Origin: Proruminimicrobium sp964487915
GTDB lineage: Bacteria > Elusimicrobiota > Endomicrobiia > Endomicrobiales > Endomicrobiaceae
NCBI GenBank assembly: GCA_964487915.1
Contig: CAZASN010000001.1
Coordinates: forward strand, 618,295-682,294
Direction of reading: 5' to 3'
Length of the DNA stretch: 64,000 nucleotides
Shown piece by piece: positions 1 through 8,712 of this stretch. A model generated the notes under the pieces. The model searched no databases, had not been told where the DNA came from, and saw nothing but the letters and a program-made list of their open reading frames with translations. A program made the position numbers and the translations under genes. Each line of letters starts with the position of its first letter. The stretch's first letter is position 1.

Positions 1-206
1 CGGCTGCTGCAGTAAAAGTTGATGAAGAAGGAAGAGAATGTGTGTATACGATAGATTCAGTTTCAAAAAAAGCGTCCAAAAAATATGTTAAATCAAACGG
101 ATTTTCACAGGGCGGAATAATTATTATTTCAGGGCTCGAGTCCGGAGATATTATAGCTGCTTCGGGCGTACAAAAACTTGACGATGGGACTCTCGTTGAG
201 TTTTAA
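1..206 (+). CDS. RND efflux membrane fusion protein, C-terminal fragment
   Basis: The frame is open from the window edge (first full codon at position 3) to a TAA at 204-206. The last 67 residues contain a GLESGDIIAASGVQKLDDG segment, the usual C-terminal pattern of periplasmic adaptor (HlyD/AcrA-type) subunits. Such adaptors bridge an inner-membrane RND pump to a TolC channel. It lies 8 bp upstream of the RND permease gene, so adaptor, pump and channel form one operon in the standard order. Only the end of the protein is visible, so substrate class cannot be judged. Confidence 0.8.
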   Translation, partial: AAAVKVDEEGRECVYTIDSVSKKASKKYVKSNGFSQGGIIIISGLESGDIIAASGVQKLDDGTLVEF

Positions 207-214
207 GGTGAATT

Positions 215-3200
215 ATGGAAAATAAAGAAAAGAAATCATTTATAGAACTTGCTTTAAAATACAGACAAATTCCTATCGTTCTGACAATAGCTTTATGTAT
301 TATAGGAATATATTCTCTTTTTAATATGCCCAGGCAGGAATTTCCTGAATTTCACGTAAGACAGGGGCTTGTTATTGCCGGTTTTCCGGGAGCATCTTCC
401 GAGCAGGTTGACGAGCAGGTAGCAAAACCTTTGCAAAATTATCTTTTTCAGTATAAAGAAGTGAACAGAAAAAAAACTTATTCGGTTTCAAAAGAAGGAC
501 AGGTGGTAGTATTTTTGGAAGTAAACGAAAACGTTAAAGAACCTGATCTTTTTTGGTCTAAATTAAGACTTGGCCTTCAGGAATTTAAGAGTAAGCTGCC
601 GCAGCAGGTGCTTTTGCTTGTCGGAGACAATAATTTCGGAGACGCTTCCGCGATTCTTCTTTCAATAACTTCAAAACAAAGGACATACAGAGAGCTTGAA
701 GATTATCTTGATAAACTTGAAAATATGGTCAGGAAAAATCCTGCCGTTTCAAACGTAAAACATTTCGGTCTTCAAAAAGAGCAGATAACAATTTATGCAG
801 ATCCGAATAAACTGGCATATTACGGAATAAAACCTTCGCTTATAACGGGGGCTTTACAGCTTGAATCAATAGTCGGATACGGAGGAAACGTTACGGATGA
901 AAATCTGATAATGCCGATACATCTTCCTAAACAGTTTAAGTCTGAAGCCGATATAGCAGAACAGATAATATACGCTTCGCCGCAGGGACAGATAGTAAGA
1001 ATAAAAGACGTTGCAAAAGTCGTAAGAGAATATGATGTAGACGAATCATTTGTGGAATGCAACGGACAGAAATCTGTTGTTTTATCCATGGAAATGCATT
1101 ACGGCAACAATATAGTTCATTTCGGCAAAGATATAGACAAAATAATAAAAGATTTTAAAACAACCGTTCCTCAGGATGTTCAGATTGCAAAGATTGCAGA
1201 TATGCCCGGCGTTGTAAGCAGTTCAATAACGCATTTTTTCAGAGATTTCGGAATGGCTGTTTTGGCCGTAATTGTAGTCATAATGATATTTCTTCCAAAA
1301 CGTGTTGCCGCCGTTGCCGCAATTACAATTCCTATTTCAATATTGATATCAATGGGTTTACTGCAATGGGCCGGAGTTGCATTAAATACGGTATCGCTTG
1401 CAACTCTTGTGCTTGTGCTTGGCATGATAGTTGATAATTCTATAGTTGTTATTGATAATCATATTGAAAAACTTGACCATGGCATTGACGTATGGACTGC
1501 CGCATGGAGCAGCGCCAAAGAATTGTTTGTGCCGGTATTTACTGCTACTCTTGCCATTATGGTCGCGTTTTATCCGATGCCTATGTTTATGGACGGTATG
1601 TATAAAGAATTTGTTTCTCCTATTCCGGCAACCGTAACGATTACTCTTTTTGCATCTCTTTTGGTAGCTTCACTTGTAGTTCCGATATTGTCATATTATT
1701 TTATTAAAAGAGGCGTTCATACAGGGGATAAAAAAAATTCGGACGGCAAAAAAAGTATGCTTGACAGGCTGCAGGGGTTTTATGATTCAAGGATAGCTCT
1801 TACAATGAGTAAGCCATGGCATTCAATAGGAATTGCAATTCTTTGTATTTTTATCGGAATTTCTCTGCTTGGACTTTTACCGCAGGAAACATTTCCTAAA
1901 CTTGAAAGAAACCAGTTTGCGGTTGAGATTTATTTTCCGGAAGGGACTTCTCTTGACGCAAACGCCAAAACTACTAAAGAAATGGCAAAAATTCTTTTAC
2001 AGGATAAAAGAGTTGTTGACGTAATTTCTTTTATAGGAACAAGCTCGCCGAGATTTAATACTTTATACGCTCCGCAGATACCGGCAAAAAATTATTCGCA
2101 GCTTATAGTTATAACAGATACAAATAAAAATACAAAAAAAGTTTTAAGAGAATATGATGCAAAATACAGAGACGCTTTTGCGAATGCGCATATAAAATTT
2201 AAAGAACTGGATTTTTTACCCGTAACAGCTCCGATAGAAATAAGAATAGCGGGCGACAATATTGAAGAAATTAAAAATTATTCAAATAAAATAAAAGCAG
2301 TTATGCAGCAGGAAAAAGACATAATATGGTTAAGAGACGATTTTAGAAATCCGCTTCTTTCAATAGATTTGGATATTAATAAAGAAGCCGCCAACAGGCT
2401 CGGCATCACAAGAGGACTTTTGGGGCTTTCAACCGCCCTCAACAGAAACGGCATGACGGTTGCCACTATATGGGAAAGCGATTATCAAAAATCTGTTGTT
2501 TTAAAATATGATAAATCAAAAACTTCAAAACCTGAAGATTTGGGCAGCCAGTATGTTTCTGCTCCGTTATCGGCAAAACCGATAATGTTAAGACAGGTTG
2601 CAAAATTAAAACCGGGTTTTAGCGAAGGACAAATAGTGAGAAGAAACGGCAGATTAACGCTTACTCTGTATGCAGACGTCGCTTTCGGAAAACTTGCAAA
2701 TCCAATATTTAAAAACATAGAAGCAAAAATTAAAGACATTCCAAAACCGTCTGATATTGACATTGCTTACGGCGGAGAATACGAAAAATCTCTTGAAACT
2801 TACGGACCTTTTTCAAAATCGCTTGTTACAAGCGTGATACTTATATTTTTTATATTGCTGTTTCAGTTTAAGAGCGTCAGATTGTCTCTTCTTGTAATGT
2901 GCACGATGCCTTTAAGTTTGATCGGCGGCGTTTTGGGACTTCTTATAATCGGTTATCCTTTCGGCATGACTTCTTTTGTCGGTTTTATAGGATTATTCGG
3001 AATCGTAGTCAGAAACGGAGTAATTCTTATAACTTATGCGCATGAACTTGAAAGAAGGGGAATGTCTCTTAAAGACGCCGCAATAGCCGCAGGCAAAAGA
3101 AGAATGAGGCCTATATTTTTAACGGCAAGCGCGGCAGCCGTTGGCGTTATTCCTCTTATAACATCAGGTTCTCTTTTGTGGGGGCCGCTCGGCACCGTAA

Positions 3201-3304
3201 TTTGTTTCGGGCTTATAGGCTCTACTATTTTAACTTTGTATGTCTTGCCGGTAGCCTACTGGAAATTCAGCCCCGAGCATAAGGAGCAAAACAATGCGAA
3301 ATAA
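215..3304 (+). CDS. RND-family efflux permease (AcrB-like)
   Basis: This 1029-residue inner-membrane protein has the length and layout of hydrophobe/amphiphile RND pumps: a first membrane helix near residues 18-36, a large periplasmic loop, a block of helices at about 340-500, a second periplasmic loop, and helices again from about 835. It would export drugs or other amphiphiles by proton exchange, working with the upstream adaptor and the overlapping TolC gene. The helix-4 motif reads GMIVDNSIVV, giving Asp407 but Asn408 where AcrB has a second Asp. The helix-10 position equivalent to the AcrB Lys is Arg933 (VVRNG). The proton relay is therefore altered, although similar VDN variants are, from memory, found in other RND clades. 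Confidence 0.95.
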   Translation: MENKEKKSFIELALKYRQIPIVLTIALCIIGIYSLFNMPRQEFPEFHVRQGLVIAGFPGASSEQVDEQVAKPLQNYLFQYKEVNRKKTYSVSKEGQVVVFLEVNENVKEPDLFWSKLRLGLQEFKSKLPQQVLLLVGDNNFGDASAILLSITSKQRTYRELEDYLDKLENMVRKNPAVSNVKHFGLQKEQITIYADPNKLAYYGIKPSLITGALQLESIVGYGGNVTDENLIMPIHLPKQFKSEADIAEQIIYASPQGQIVRIKDVAKVVREYDVDESFVECNGQKSVVLSMEMHYGNNIVHFGKDIDKIIKDFKTTVPQDVQIAKIADMPGVVSSSITHFFRDFGMAVLAVIVVIMIFLPKRVAAVAAITIPISILISMGLLQWAGVALNTVSLATLVLVLGMIVDNSIVVIDNHIEKLDHGIDVWTAAWSSAKELFVPVFTATLAIMVAFYPMPMFMDGMYKEFVSPIPATVTITLFASLLVASLVVPILSYYFIKRGVHTGDKKNSDGKKSMLDRLQGFYDSRIALTMSKPWHSIGIAILCIFIGISLLGLLPQETFPKLERNQFAVEIYFPEGTSLDANAKTTKEMAKILLQDKRVVDVISFIGTSSPRFNTLYAPQIPAKNYSQLIVITDTNKNTKKVLREYDAKYRDAFANAHIKFKELDFLPVTAPIEIRIAGDNIEEIKNYSNKIKAVMQQEKDIIWLRDDFRNPLLSIDLDINKEAANRLGITRGLLGLSTALNRNGMTVATIWESDYQKSVVLKYDKSKTSKPEDLGSQYVSAPLSAKPIMLRQVAKLKPGFSEGQIVRRNGRLTLTLYADVAFGKLANPIFKNIEAKIKDIPKPSDIDIAYGGEYEKSLETYGPFSKSLVTSVILIFFILLFQFKSVRLSLLVMCTMPLSLIGGVLGLLIIGYPFGMTSFVGFIGLFGIVVRNGVILITYAHELERRGMSLKDAAIAAGKRRMRPIFLTASAAAVGVIPLITSGSLLWGPLGTVICFGLIGSTILTLYVLPVAYWKFSPEHKEQNNAK

Positions 3305-4661
3305 AAAAATTTATATATTATTATTTTTGTTATCGCTGCCGTGTTTTGTTTTTGCCGCAGAAGAAAATACGCAGATTGATTTAAAATTAAGTACGCAGAC
3401 AGCAGTTAATAATCCGGAAATAATTTCTCTTGCCGAATATCAAAAAGCGGCTCTGTCAAATAATGTTGAACTGCATACCGTTGAAGCCGAATCCGAATAC
3501 GTCCATCAGGAATCAAAAGCCGCTTTTACAAAATATTTTCCTAAAATATCGGCGGGCGCTGCGATAGCTAATACCGACATACTTCCCGGTCTTAACGAAC
3601 CTATCGGATTGTATCCTATTACGCATCAAAGCAACGGAGCTTCCGTGCTAACCGTCGGAGCAGTTCAGCCTCTGTTTACGGGCGGCAGAATTATAAACGG
3701 CAACAAACTTGCAAGAACGGCGGCAAAAGCTTCCGATTATAAACTTAAAATTAAGCAAAACGAAGTTTACGCGCAGGCCGAAAAAAAATACAACACTTAC
3801 AGGCTTCTTGAAGATAAAATGACTACGCTTTCGGCTTATGAAAAAATGCTGGATTCTCTTTATATGCAGGTTGCGCAGGCTTTTGAAAACGGAATAGTTT
3901 CAAAAAGCGATTTTCTAAGAGTTAAACTTAAAAAAGAAGAAATAGCCGTTCAAAAAGAACAGCTTGCACAAATGACGGAAATAGCCGCAAAGGATTTAAA
4001 GCTTTATGCGGGGATTGATGAAAACAGACAAATAACGATTGATAAAAATTTTTCTGAAACAGAAGAACCGTCATATAACAGATCAGATTTTCAGTCGTAT
4101 CTTAAAAGAAGACCCGAATACAAACTTCTTGAGGCAAACGTACAAGTTTCAAAATTGCAGAGAAATATTGAAATCGGTTCTTATATGCCGTCATTAGCCG
4201 TCGGAGCCAGCGTTTTCAGAACGGATTATTTTTCCAATAATTATTTTGACAAAAGCCTTATGCATTATCAGGACACAGTTGCTTTTGCAACGGTAAGTAT
4301 GCCTTTAAGCGACTGGTGGCAGGCATCGCATACCATAAAGGGTAAAAACGCAAAGTATAAAGCCGCAAGAGAAGAATTTGATTCAAAGTCGCAATATCTT
4401 ATGCTTGATATGGACAGTAAATTAACTCTTCTTGAAACTGCTTACCGCCAGGTAAGAGTCGCCGAAATAGGTTTTGAACTTGCCAAAACAAACAGAATAG
4501 AATCTGAAGACGGTTATAACAACGGAACCGAAAAACTTTCAGATTATCTTGAATCAATTGCCATTGAACAGGAAAAACAAAATAAACTTGACGAGGCAAA
4601 AGCCGGTTATTTTGAAGCAAAAACCGCTTTTCTTATATCAATAGGCGATTTCCAATATTAG
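3294..4661 (+). CDS. TolC-family outer membrane efflux protein
   Basis: The protein has 455 residues and an N-terminal signal peptide (KKIYILLFLLSLPCFVFA) followed by two long, alanine- and glutamate-rich helical repeats typical of TolC-type trimeric channels. The conserved type of sequence appears in each half, with Gln/Lys/Glu-rich coiled coils around residues 140-235 and 345-440. It should form the outer-membrane exit duct of the RND pump. Its ATG overlaps the end of the permease gene by 11 bp, implying translational coupling. No terminator is obvious after it. Confidence 0.92.
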   Translation: MRNKKIYILLFLLSLPCFVFAAEENTQIDLKLSTQTAVNNPEIISLAEYQKAALSNNVELHTVEAESEYVHQESKAAFTKYFPKISAGAAIANTDILPGLNEPIGLYPITHQSNGASVLTVGAVQPLFTGGRIINGNKLARTAAKASDYKLKIKQNEVYAQAEKKYNTYRLLEDKMTTLSAYEKMLDSLYMQVAQAFENGIVSKSDFLRVKLKKEEIAVQKEQLAQMTEIAAKDLKLYAGIDENRQITIDKNFSETEEPSYNRSDFQSYLKRRPEYKLLEANVQVSKLQRNIEIGSYMPSLAVGASVFRTDYFSNNYFDKSLMHYQDTVAFATVSMPLSDWWQASHTIKGKNAKYKAAREEFDSKSQYLMLDMDSKLTLLETAYRQVRVAEIGFELAKTNRIESEDGYNNGTEKLSDYLESIAIEQEKQNKLDEAKAGYFEAKTAFLISIGDFQY

Positions 4662-4668
4662 TCTTTTT

Positions 4669-4697
4669 TTGAAAATAAATTATATTTATGGTATCTT
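4669..4697 (+). promoter_or_regulatory. Putative sigma70 promoter for hydE
   Basis: A TTGAAA box at 4669-4674 is separated by 17 bp from TATCTT at 4692-4697, 32 bp before the hydE ATG. There is no clear Shine-Dalgarno sequence between the promoter and the start, which is preceded by an A/T run. Confidence 0.45.
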
Positions 4698-4729
4698 AAT
4701 TCCAAAATATAAAATATTTATTTTTAAAA

Positions 4730-5779
4730 ATGAAAAATATAATTAAAAAAGCGGAAATAAAACATATTCTTTCCAAAGAAGAGATAACAGCGCTTCTTTC
4801 CGATTCTTCTTTTGATAATGAACTTTTCAAAGCTGCCGACAGAGTAAGAGAAAAATACGTCGGTAATGAAGTTCATTTAAGAGCTTTGATAGAGTTTTCA
4901 AATGTCTGCGGGCAAAACTGCAAATACTGCGGATTAAGAGCCGGGAATAAAAAAATAGAAAGATATTCCCTTGCCGAAAAAATAATTATCGGTTTTGCCT
5001 CAAAAGCCGCAGGCTACGGATACAAAACTGCCGTTTTGCAGTCTGGTGAAAGCGGATGTTATTCAACAGACCAAATAGTAAGTATAATAAAAAAAATAAA
5101 AGAACTCGGGCTTGCTTTGACTTTAAGCATCGGCGAAAAAACGTTTGAAGAATATAAAGCATATAAAAAAGCAGGAGCAGACAGATATCTTTTGAGAATA
5201 GAAACCACCGATAAAAACTTATATAAAAAACTTCATCCGGGAATGAGTTTTGAAAACCGAGCAGAATGTCTTTTTAATTTAAAAAAATTGGGATATGAAG
5301 TCGGAACCGGATGCCTTGTAGGCTTGCCTGAGCAGACTTTAGAGTCTTTGGCGGATGATATTTTATTTTTTAAAAAACTTGATGCCGATATGATCGGAAT
5401 AGGCCCGTTTATTCCAAATCCCGATACTCCTTTAAAAGACGAAGAAGGAGGGACGTTTAATCTCGCTTTAAAAGTGATGGCAATAACGCGTCTTCTTCTG
5501 CCTGACGTAAACATTCCTGCCACAACTGCGATGGAAACTTTAAATCCGAACGGAAGAATAATAGCTCTTCAAAGCGGAGCAAACGTTGTCATGCCGAATG
5601 TGACAGAAGGCGATTACAGAAGAAAATACGAGCTTTATCCGGGTAAAATATGCGTTTATGATGAGCCTGAAAAATGCAGAGGATGCATAACATCAAAAAT
5701 TACGTCAATAGGAAGAACGGTTTCAAAAGAACAGGGAATAAGCCGTCATTTTGAGAGGAAAAAAACAATCAATAAGTAA
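4730..5779 (+). CDS. hydE: [FeFe] hydrogenase H-cluster radical SAM maturase HydE
   Basis: HydE is a radical SAM enzyme that helps build the dithiomethylamine-bridged diiron part of the [FeFe] hydrogenase active site, together with HydF and HydG. The CX3CX2C cluster-binding motif is Cys60, Cys64, Cys67 (NVCGQNCKYCGLR). It is followed by the HydE/BioB-like barrel, including QSGESG and GLPEQT motifs. Length (349 residues) fits the family. The C-terminal half also has a small CRGC pair near residue 320. HydF, HydG and the hydrogenase itself are not in the window. The gene abuts the Rrf2 regulator downstream, so iron-sulfur or redox control is plausible. PylB-like and BioB-like relatives are alternatives, but the motif set favours HydE. 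Confidence 0.9.
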   Translation: MKNIIKKAEIKHILSKEEITALLSDSSFDNELFKAADRVREKYVGNEVHLRALIEFSNVCGQNCKYCGLRAGNKKIERYSLAEKIIIGFASKAAGYGYKTAVLQSGESGCYSTDQIVSIIKKIKELGLALTLSIGEKTFEEYKAYKKAGADRYLLRIETTDKNLYKKLHPGMSFENRAECLFNLKKLGYEVGTGCLVGLPEQTLESLADDILFFKKLDADMIGIGPFIPNPDTPLKDEEGGTFNLALKVMAITRLLLPDVNIPATTAMETLNPNGRIIALQSGANVVMPNVTEGDYRRKYELYPGKICVYDEPEKCRGCITSKITSIGRTVSKEQGISRHFERKKTINK

Positions 5780-5792
5780 GGGGGGGATTTTT

Positions 5793-6230
5793 ATGAAAAT
5801 ATCTACTAAAGGAAGATACGCGCTAAGGCTTATGATAGATTTAGCTGAGCATAATAACGGGAAATATATTGCTTTAAAAGATATTTCCACAAGACAAAAA
5901 ATATCCCTGAAATATCTTGAACAAATTGTAATACAACTTTCAAAAGCCGGTTTTCTTGAAAGCGCAAGAGGTTCTCAGGGTGGCTACAGATTAGCAAAGA
6001 AACCGTCCAAATATACTGCCGGAGATATTCTCAGAGTAACGGAAGGCAGTCTTGCCCCTGTTGCATGTCTTGACTCAAAAACCAATAAATGCCAAATTTA
6101 CGATAAGTGTTCCACAATAGATTTTTGGACCGGTCTTTATGATTTAATCCTCAAATATGTTGACGGCATTACGCTTGAAAATATGTCCGATAAACATATC
6201 AATAAAAGTTCAAACGATTATTCAATTTAA
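5793..6230 (+). CDS. Rrf2-family transcriptional regulator (IscR/CymR type)
   Basis: This 145-residue winged-helix regulator begins with the Rrf2 signature MKISTKGRYALR. The start at 5793 was chosen because it begins the family motif and is preceded by a G-rich ribosome site at 5780-5786; a longer upstream frame adds an unrelated extension. The DNA-recognition segment lies near residues 25-68 (ARGSQGGYRL). Cys92, Cys100 and Cys106 precede a Trp, matching the three-cysteine arrangement of cluster-binding IscR relatives, although the first spacing is longer than in IscR. Downstream lie cysteine/homocysteine synthesis genes and mnmA, so it probably senses sulfur or Fe-S status. A likely binding site is at 6281-6303. 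Confidence 0.9.
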   Translation: MKISTKGRYALRLMIDLAEHNNGKYIALKDISTRQKISLKYLEQIVIQLSKAGFLESARGSQGGYRLAKKPSKYTAGDILRVTEGSLAPVACLDSKTNKCQIYDKCSTIDFWTGLYDLILKYVDGITLENMSDKHINKSSNDYSI

Positions 6231-6249
6231 ACAATTTAATTAAAAGGTA

Positions 6250-6278
6250 TTGACATTTGAAAAAATATGTTATATATT
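6250..6278 (+). promoter_or_regulatory. Promoter of the metY-cysK-mnmA operon
   Basis: A perfect TTGACA (6250-6255), a 17-bp spacer and TATATT (6273-6278) form a strong sigma70-type promoter about 190 bp upstream of metY. The long untranslated leader leaves room for regulation. The proposed operator overlaps the transcription start immediately downstream. Confidence 0.75.
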
Positions 6279-6280
6279 TA

Positions 6281-6303
6281 ATTCATAGTATTTTGATAGG
6301 AAT
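6281..6303. promoter_or_regulatory. Putative Rrf2 operator, copy A
   Basis: An imperfect 23-bp palindrome with arms ATTC-A-TA and TA-G-GAAT begins 2 bp after the -10 box, where a repressor would block initiation. Read on the minus strand it contains TCCTAT-N8-TATGAAT. The same motif occurs at the yezD leader promoter (14430-14452). The neighbouring Rrf2 gene is the natural candidate to bind it. The shared motif is seen directly; the regulator assignment is inference. Confidence 0.5.
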
Positions 6304-6333
6304 AGTGTAAAATTGAAAAATAAGGCGGAAGTT

Positions 6334-6420
6334 ATGTATCGGAAAAAGATTTCAAAAGATAAATTAATAATAAATTTTTTATCATGGCGAATGTGTCTGT
6401 TTTGTCGCAGTATTATTTAA
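6334..6420 (+). CDS. Possible 28-codon upstream ORF in the metY leader
   Basis: A short ORF in the 5' leader starts with ATG at 6334 behind a good ribosome site (AAGGCGGAAG) and ends at TAA 6418-6420, 50 bp before metY. Near its end it contains SWRMCLFCR, with one Met and two Cys codons. Such a peptide could monitor sulfur amino acid supply, as proposed for the yezD leader, but no GC-rich terminator follows it here. It could also be a chance ORF. Confidence 0.3.
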   Translation: MYRKKISKDKLIINFLSWRMCLFCRSII

Positions 6421-6470
6421 TAATGAAGTTTAAACATTTAATAAAAAATAAAAAAATAAGGAGCTTTAAA

Positions 6471-7754
6471 ATGACAAATAAATATAAATTTGAAACATTA
6501 CAATTACATGTAGGACAGGAAACACCGGACCCGACAACAGATTCAAGAGCTGTTCCTATATATCTGACTACTTCATACGTTTTTAAAAATTCGGAGCAGG
6601 CTGCAAAAAGATTCGGACTTGCGGAAGGGGGAAACATTTATACTCGTTTAATGAACCCCACAACAGACGTTTTTGAAAAAAGAATAGCCGCATTGGAAGG
6701 CGGAGCTGCGGCTTTGGCTACATCGTCAGGAGCAGCGGCAGTAACTTATGCCATACAAAATATTGCCCGCGCAGGCGACCATATAGTTTCTGCTAAAACA
6801 ATTTACGGCGGCAGTTATAATCTTTTTGCAAACACGTTATCGGAAACGGGAATTGAAACAACTTTTATAGATGCCGATGATATAATTAATTTTAAAAAAG
6901 CTATAAGAGACAATACAAAAGCAATATTTATAGAAACGCTCGGAAATCCCAATTCAAGCATAATTGATGTTGACGCCGTTGCAAAAATAGCGCATGAACA
7001 CGGAATTCCGCTGATAGTTGATAATACGTTTGCAACGCCTTATTTGTTCAGACCGATAGAACACGGAGCAGACGTTGTAGTTCATTCGGCCACAAAATTT
7101 ATAGGCGGACACGGTACGGCTTTGGGCGGAGTTATAATAGACAGCGGAAATTTTGACTGGGCTCAGAACGATAAATTTCCGGGACTTTCAAAACCAAACC
7201 CAAGTTATCACGGAGTAGTATTCACGCAGGCAGTAGGAAATCTTGCGTATATCATAAAGATAAGAACTACAATACTGAGAGATACGGGATCGGCCGTAAG
7301 TCCGTTTAATTCTTTCTTATTTTTGCAGGGGCTTGAAACTTTATCACTCAGAGTTGAAAGACATGTTTACAATGCTTTGAAAGTTGTTGAATATCTTTCA
7401 AAACATCCGCAGGTTGAAAGAGTAAATCATCCGGCCTTGCCGAGCGATAAATACCATGCCCTCTATGAAAAATATTTTCCTAACGGAGCAGGTTCTATCT
7501 TTACATTTGAAATAAAAGGCGACGAAACAAAAGCGAAAAAATTTATTGATAATTTGAAAATATTTTCGCTTCTTGCAAACGTTGCCGACGTCAAATCTTT
7601 AGTTATTCATCCGGCTTCAACGACTCATTCCCAGTTAAGCAAAGAGGAACTTGAAGATTCCGGAATTAAGCCTAATACGATTCGTTTGTCAGTAGGCACG
7701 GAGCACATAGACGATATTATTGATGATTTAAATAACGCTTTTAAAAATTTATAG
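6471..7754 (+). CDS. metY: O-acetylhomoserine (or O-acetylserine) sulfhydrylase, MetY type
   Basis: This PLP enzyme of the Cys/Met metabolism family would make homocysteine from O-acetylhomoserine and sulfide. The start at 6471 has a clear AAGGAGC ribosome site; the longer reading frame from 6384 overlaps untranslated leader. The 427-residue length and the opening sequence (FETLQLHVGQETPDP) are typical of the sulfhydrylase branch rather than MetB/MetC. The PLP lysine is Lys209 in HSATKFIGGHG. It is followed after 11 bp by cysK, so both sulfide-assimilating enzymes are made together. Cystathionine gamma-synthase activity is less likely. Confidence 0.9.
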   Translation: MTNKYKFETLQLHVGQETPDPTTDSRAVPIYLTTSYVFKNSEQAAKRFGLAEGGNIYTRLMNPTTDVFEKRIAALEGGAAALATSSGAAAVTYAIQNIARAGDHIVSAKTIYGGSYNLFANTLSETGIETTFIDADDIINFKKAIRDNTKAIFIETLGNPNSSIIDVDAVAKIAHEHGIPLIVDNTFATPYLFRPIEHGADVVVHSATKFIGGHGTALGGVIIDSGNFDWAQNDKFPGLSKPNPSYHGVVFTQAVGNLAYIIKIRTTILRDTGSAVSPFNSFLFLQGLETLSLRVERHVYNALKVVEYLSKHPQVERVNHPALPSDKYHALYEKYFPNGAGSIFTFEIKGDETKAKKFIDNLKIFSLLANVADVKSLVIHPASTTHSQLSKEELEDSGIKPNTIRLSVGTEHIDDIIDDLNNAFKNL

Positions 7755-7765
7755 GAGATAAAACT

Positions 7766-8695
7766 ATGATGAAAATTTATAAAAAATTAACTGACTTAAT
7801 AGGAAATACGCCGCTTTTGGAACTGACAAGATATGAGCAGGATAATAATCTTCAGTCTACGATTTTGGCAAAACTTGAATATTTTAATCCGGCCGGAAGC
7901 GTAAAAGACAGAATAGCAAAGGCAATGATAGAAGATGCCGAGAAGAAAGGATTATTAAAGAAAGATTCCGTAATCATTGAACCTACAAGCGGAAATACGG
8001 GAATAGGGCTTGCTTCCGTCGCCGCCGCAAAAGGATACAGAATAATTCTTACGATGCCTGAAACTATGAGCGTTGAAAGAAGAAATCTTCTTAAAGCTTA
8101 CGGCGCGGAACTTGTTTTGACTGAAGGAGCCAAGGGAATGAAAGGAGCTATTGAAAAATCAAAAGAGCTTGCCGAAACTATTCCAAACAGTTTTATTCCC
8201 AGCCAGTTTACAAATCCCGCAAATCCGGCAGTACATAAAGCGACGACTGCCGTTGAAATTTATAACGATACAGACGGAAAAGTTGATATTTTTATAGCAG
8301 GTGTAGGAACAGGCGGAACCATCACGGGCGTAGGAGAATATTTGAAGTCTAAAAATAAAAATATAAAAATAATTGCTGTTGAGCCGGCAGATTCGCCGGT
8401 TTTATCACAAGGCAAAGCAGGTCCGCACAAAATACAGGGGATAGGCGCAGGTTTTATTCCGGATACATTGAATACAAAAATATATGATGAAATTGTTCCT
8501 GTTTCAAATGAGGATGCTTTTGAAACAGGCAGAAAACTTGCGTTAAGAGAAGGCCTTCTTGTAGGCATATCTTCGGGTGCGGCATTATTTGCTGCGACTC
8601 AGGTTGCAAAAAGACCCGAAAATAAAAATAAAGTAATAGTTGTAATTTTGCCGGATACGGGAGAAAGGTATCTGTCTACTCCGTTATTCTCATAA
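7766..8695 (+). CDS. cysK: Cysteine synthase (O-acetylserine sulfhydrylase)
   Basis: The 309-residue protein belongs to the fold-type II PLP enzymes and makes cysteine from O-acetylserine and sulfide. The PLP lysine is Lys47 in NPAGSVKDR, the substrate loop is TSGNTG (74-79), and a glycine-rich phosphate-binding loop GTGGTITG is present. Two adjacent ATG codons are possible starts; the first has GGAG at a suitable distance. It sits between metY and mnmA, which uses cysteine-derived sulfur. A serine acetyltransferase gene is not in the window. Confidence 0.93.
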   Translation: MMKIYKKLTDLIGNTPLLELTRYEQDNNLQSTILAKLEYFNPAGSVKDRIAKAMIEDAEKKGLLKKDSVIIEPTSGNTGIGLASVAAAKGYRIILTMPETMSVERRNLLKAYGAELVLTEGAKGMKGAIEKSKELAETIPNSFIPSQFTNPANPAVHKATTAVEIYNDTDGKVDIFIAGVGTGGTITGVGEYLKSKNKNIKIIAVEPADSPVLSQGKAGPHKIQGIGAGFIPDTLNTKIYDEIVPVSNEDAFETGRKLALREGLLVGISSGAALFAATQVAKRPENKNKVIVVILPDTGERYLSTPLFS

Positions 8696-8712
8696 AAAGG
8701 TATTGACTAAAA

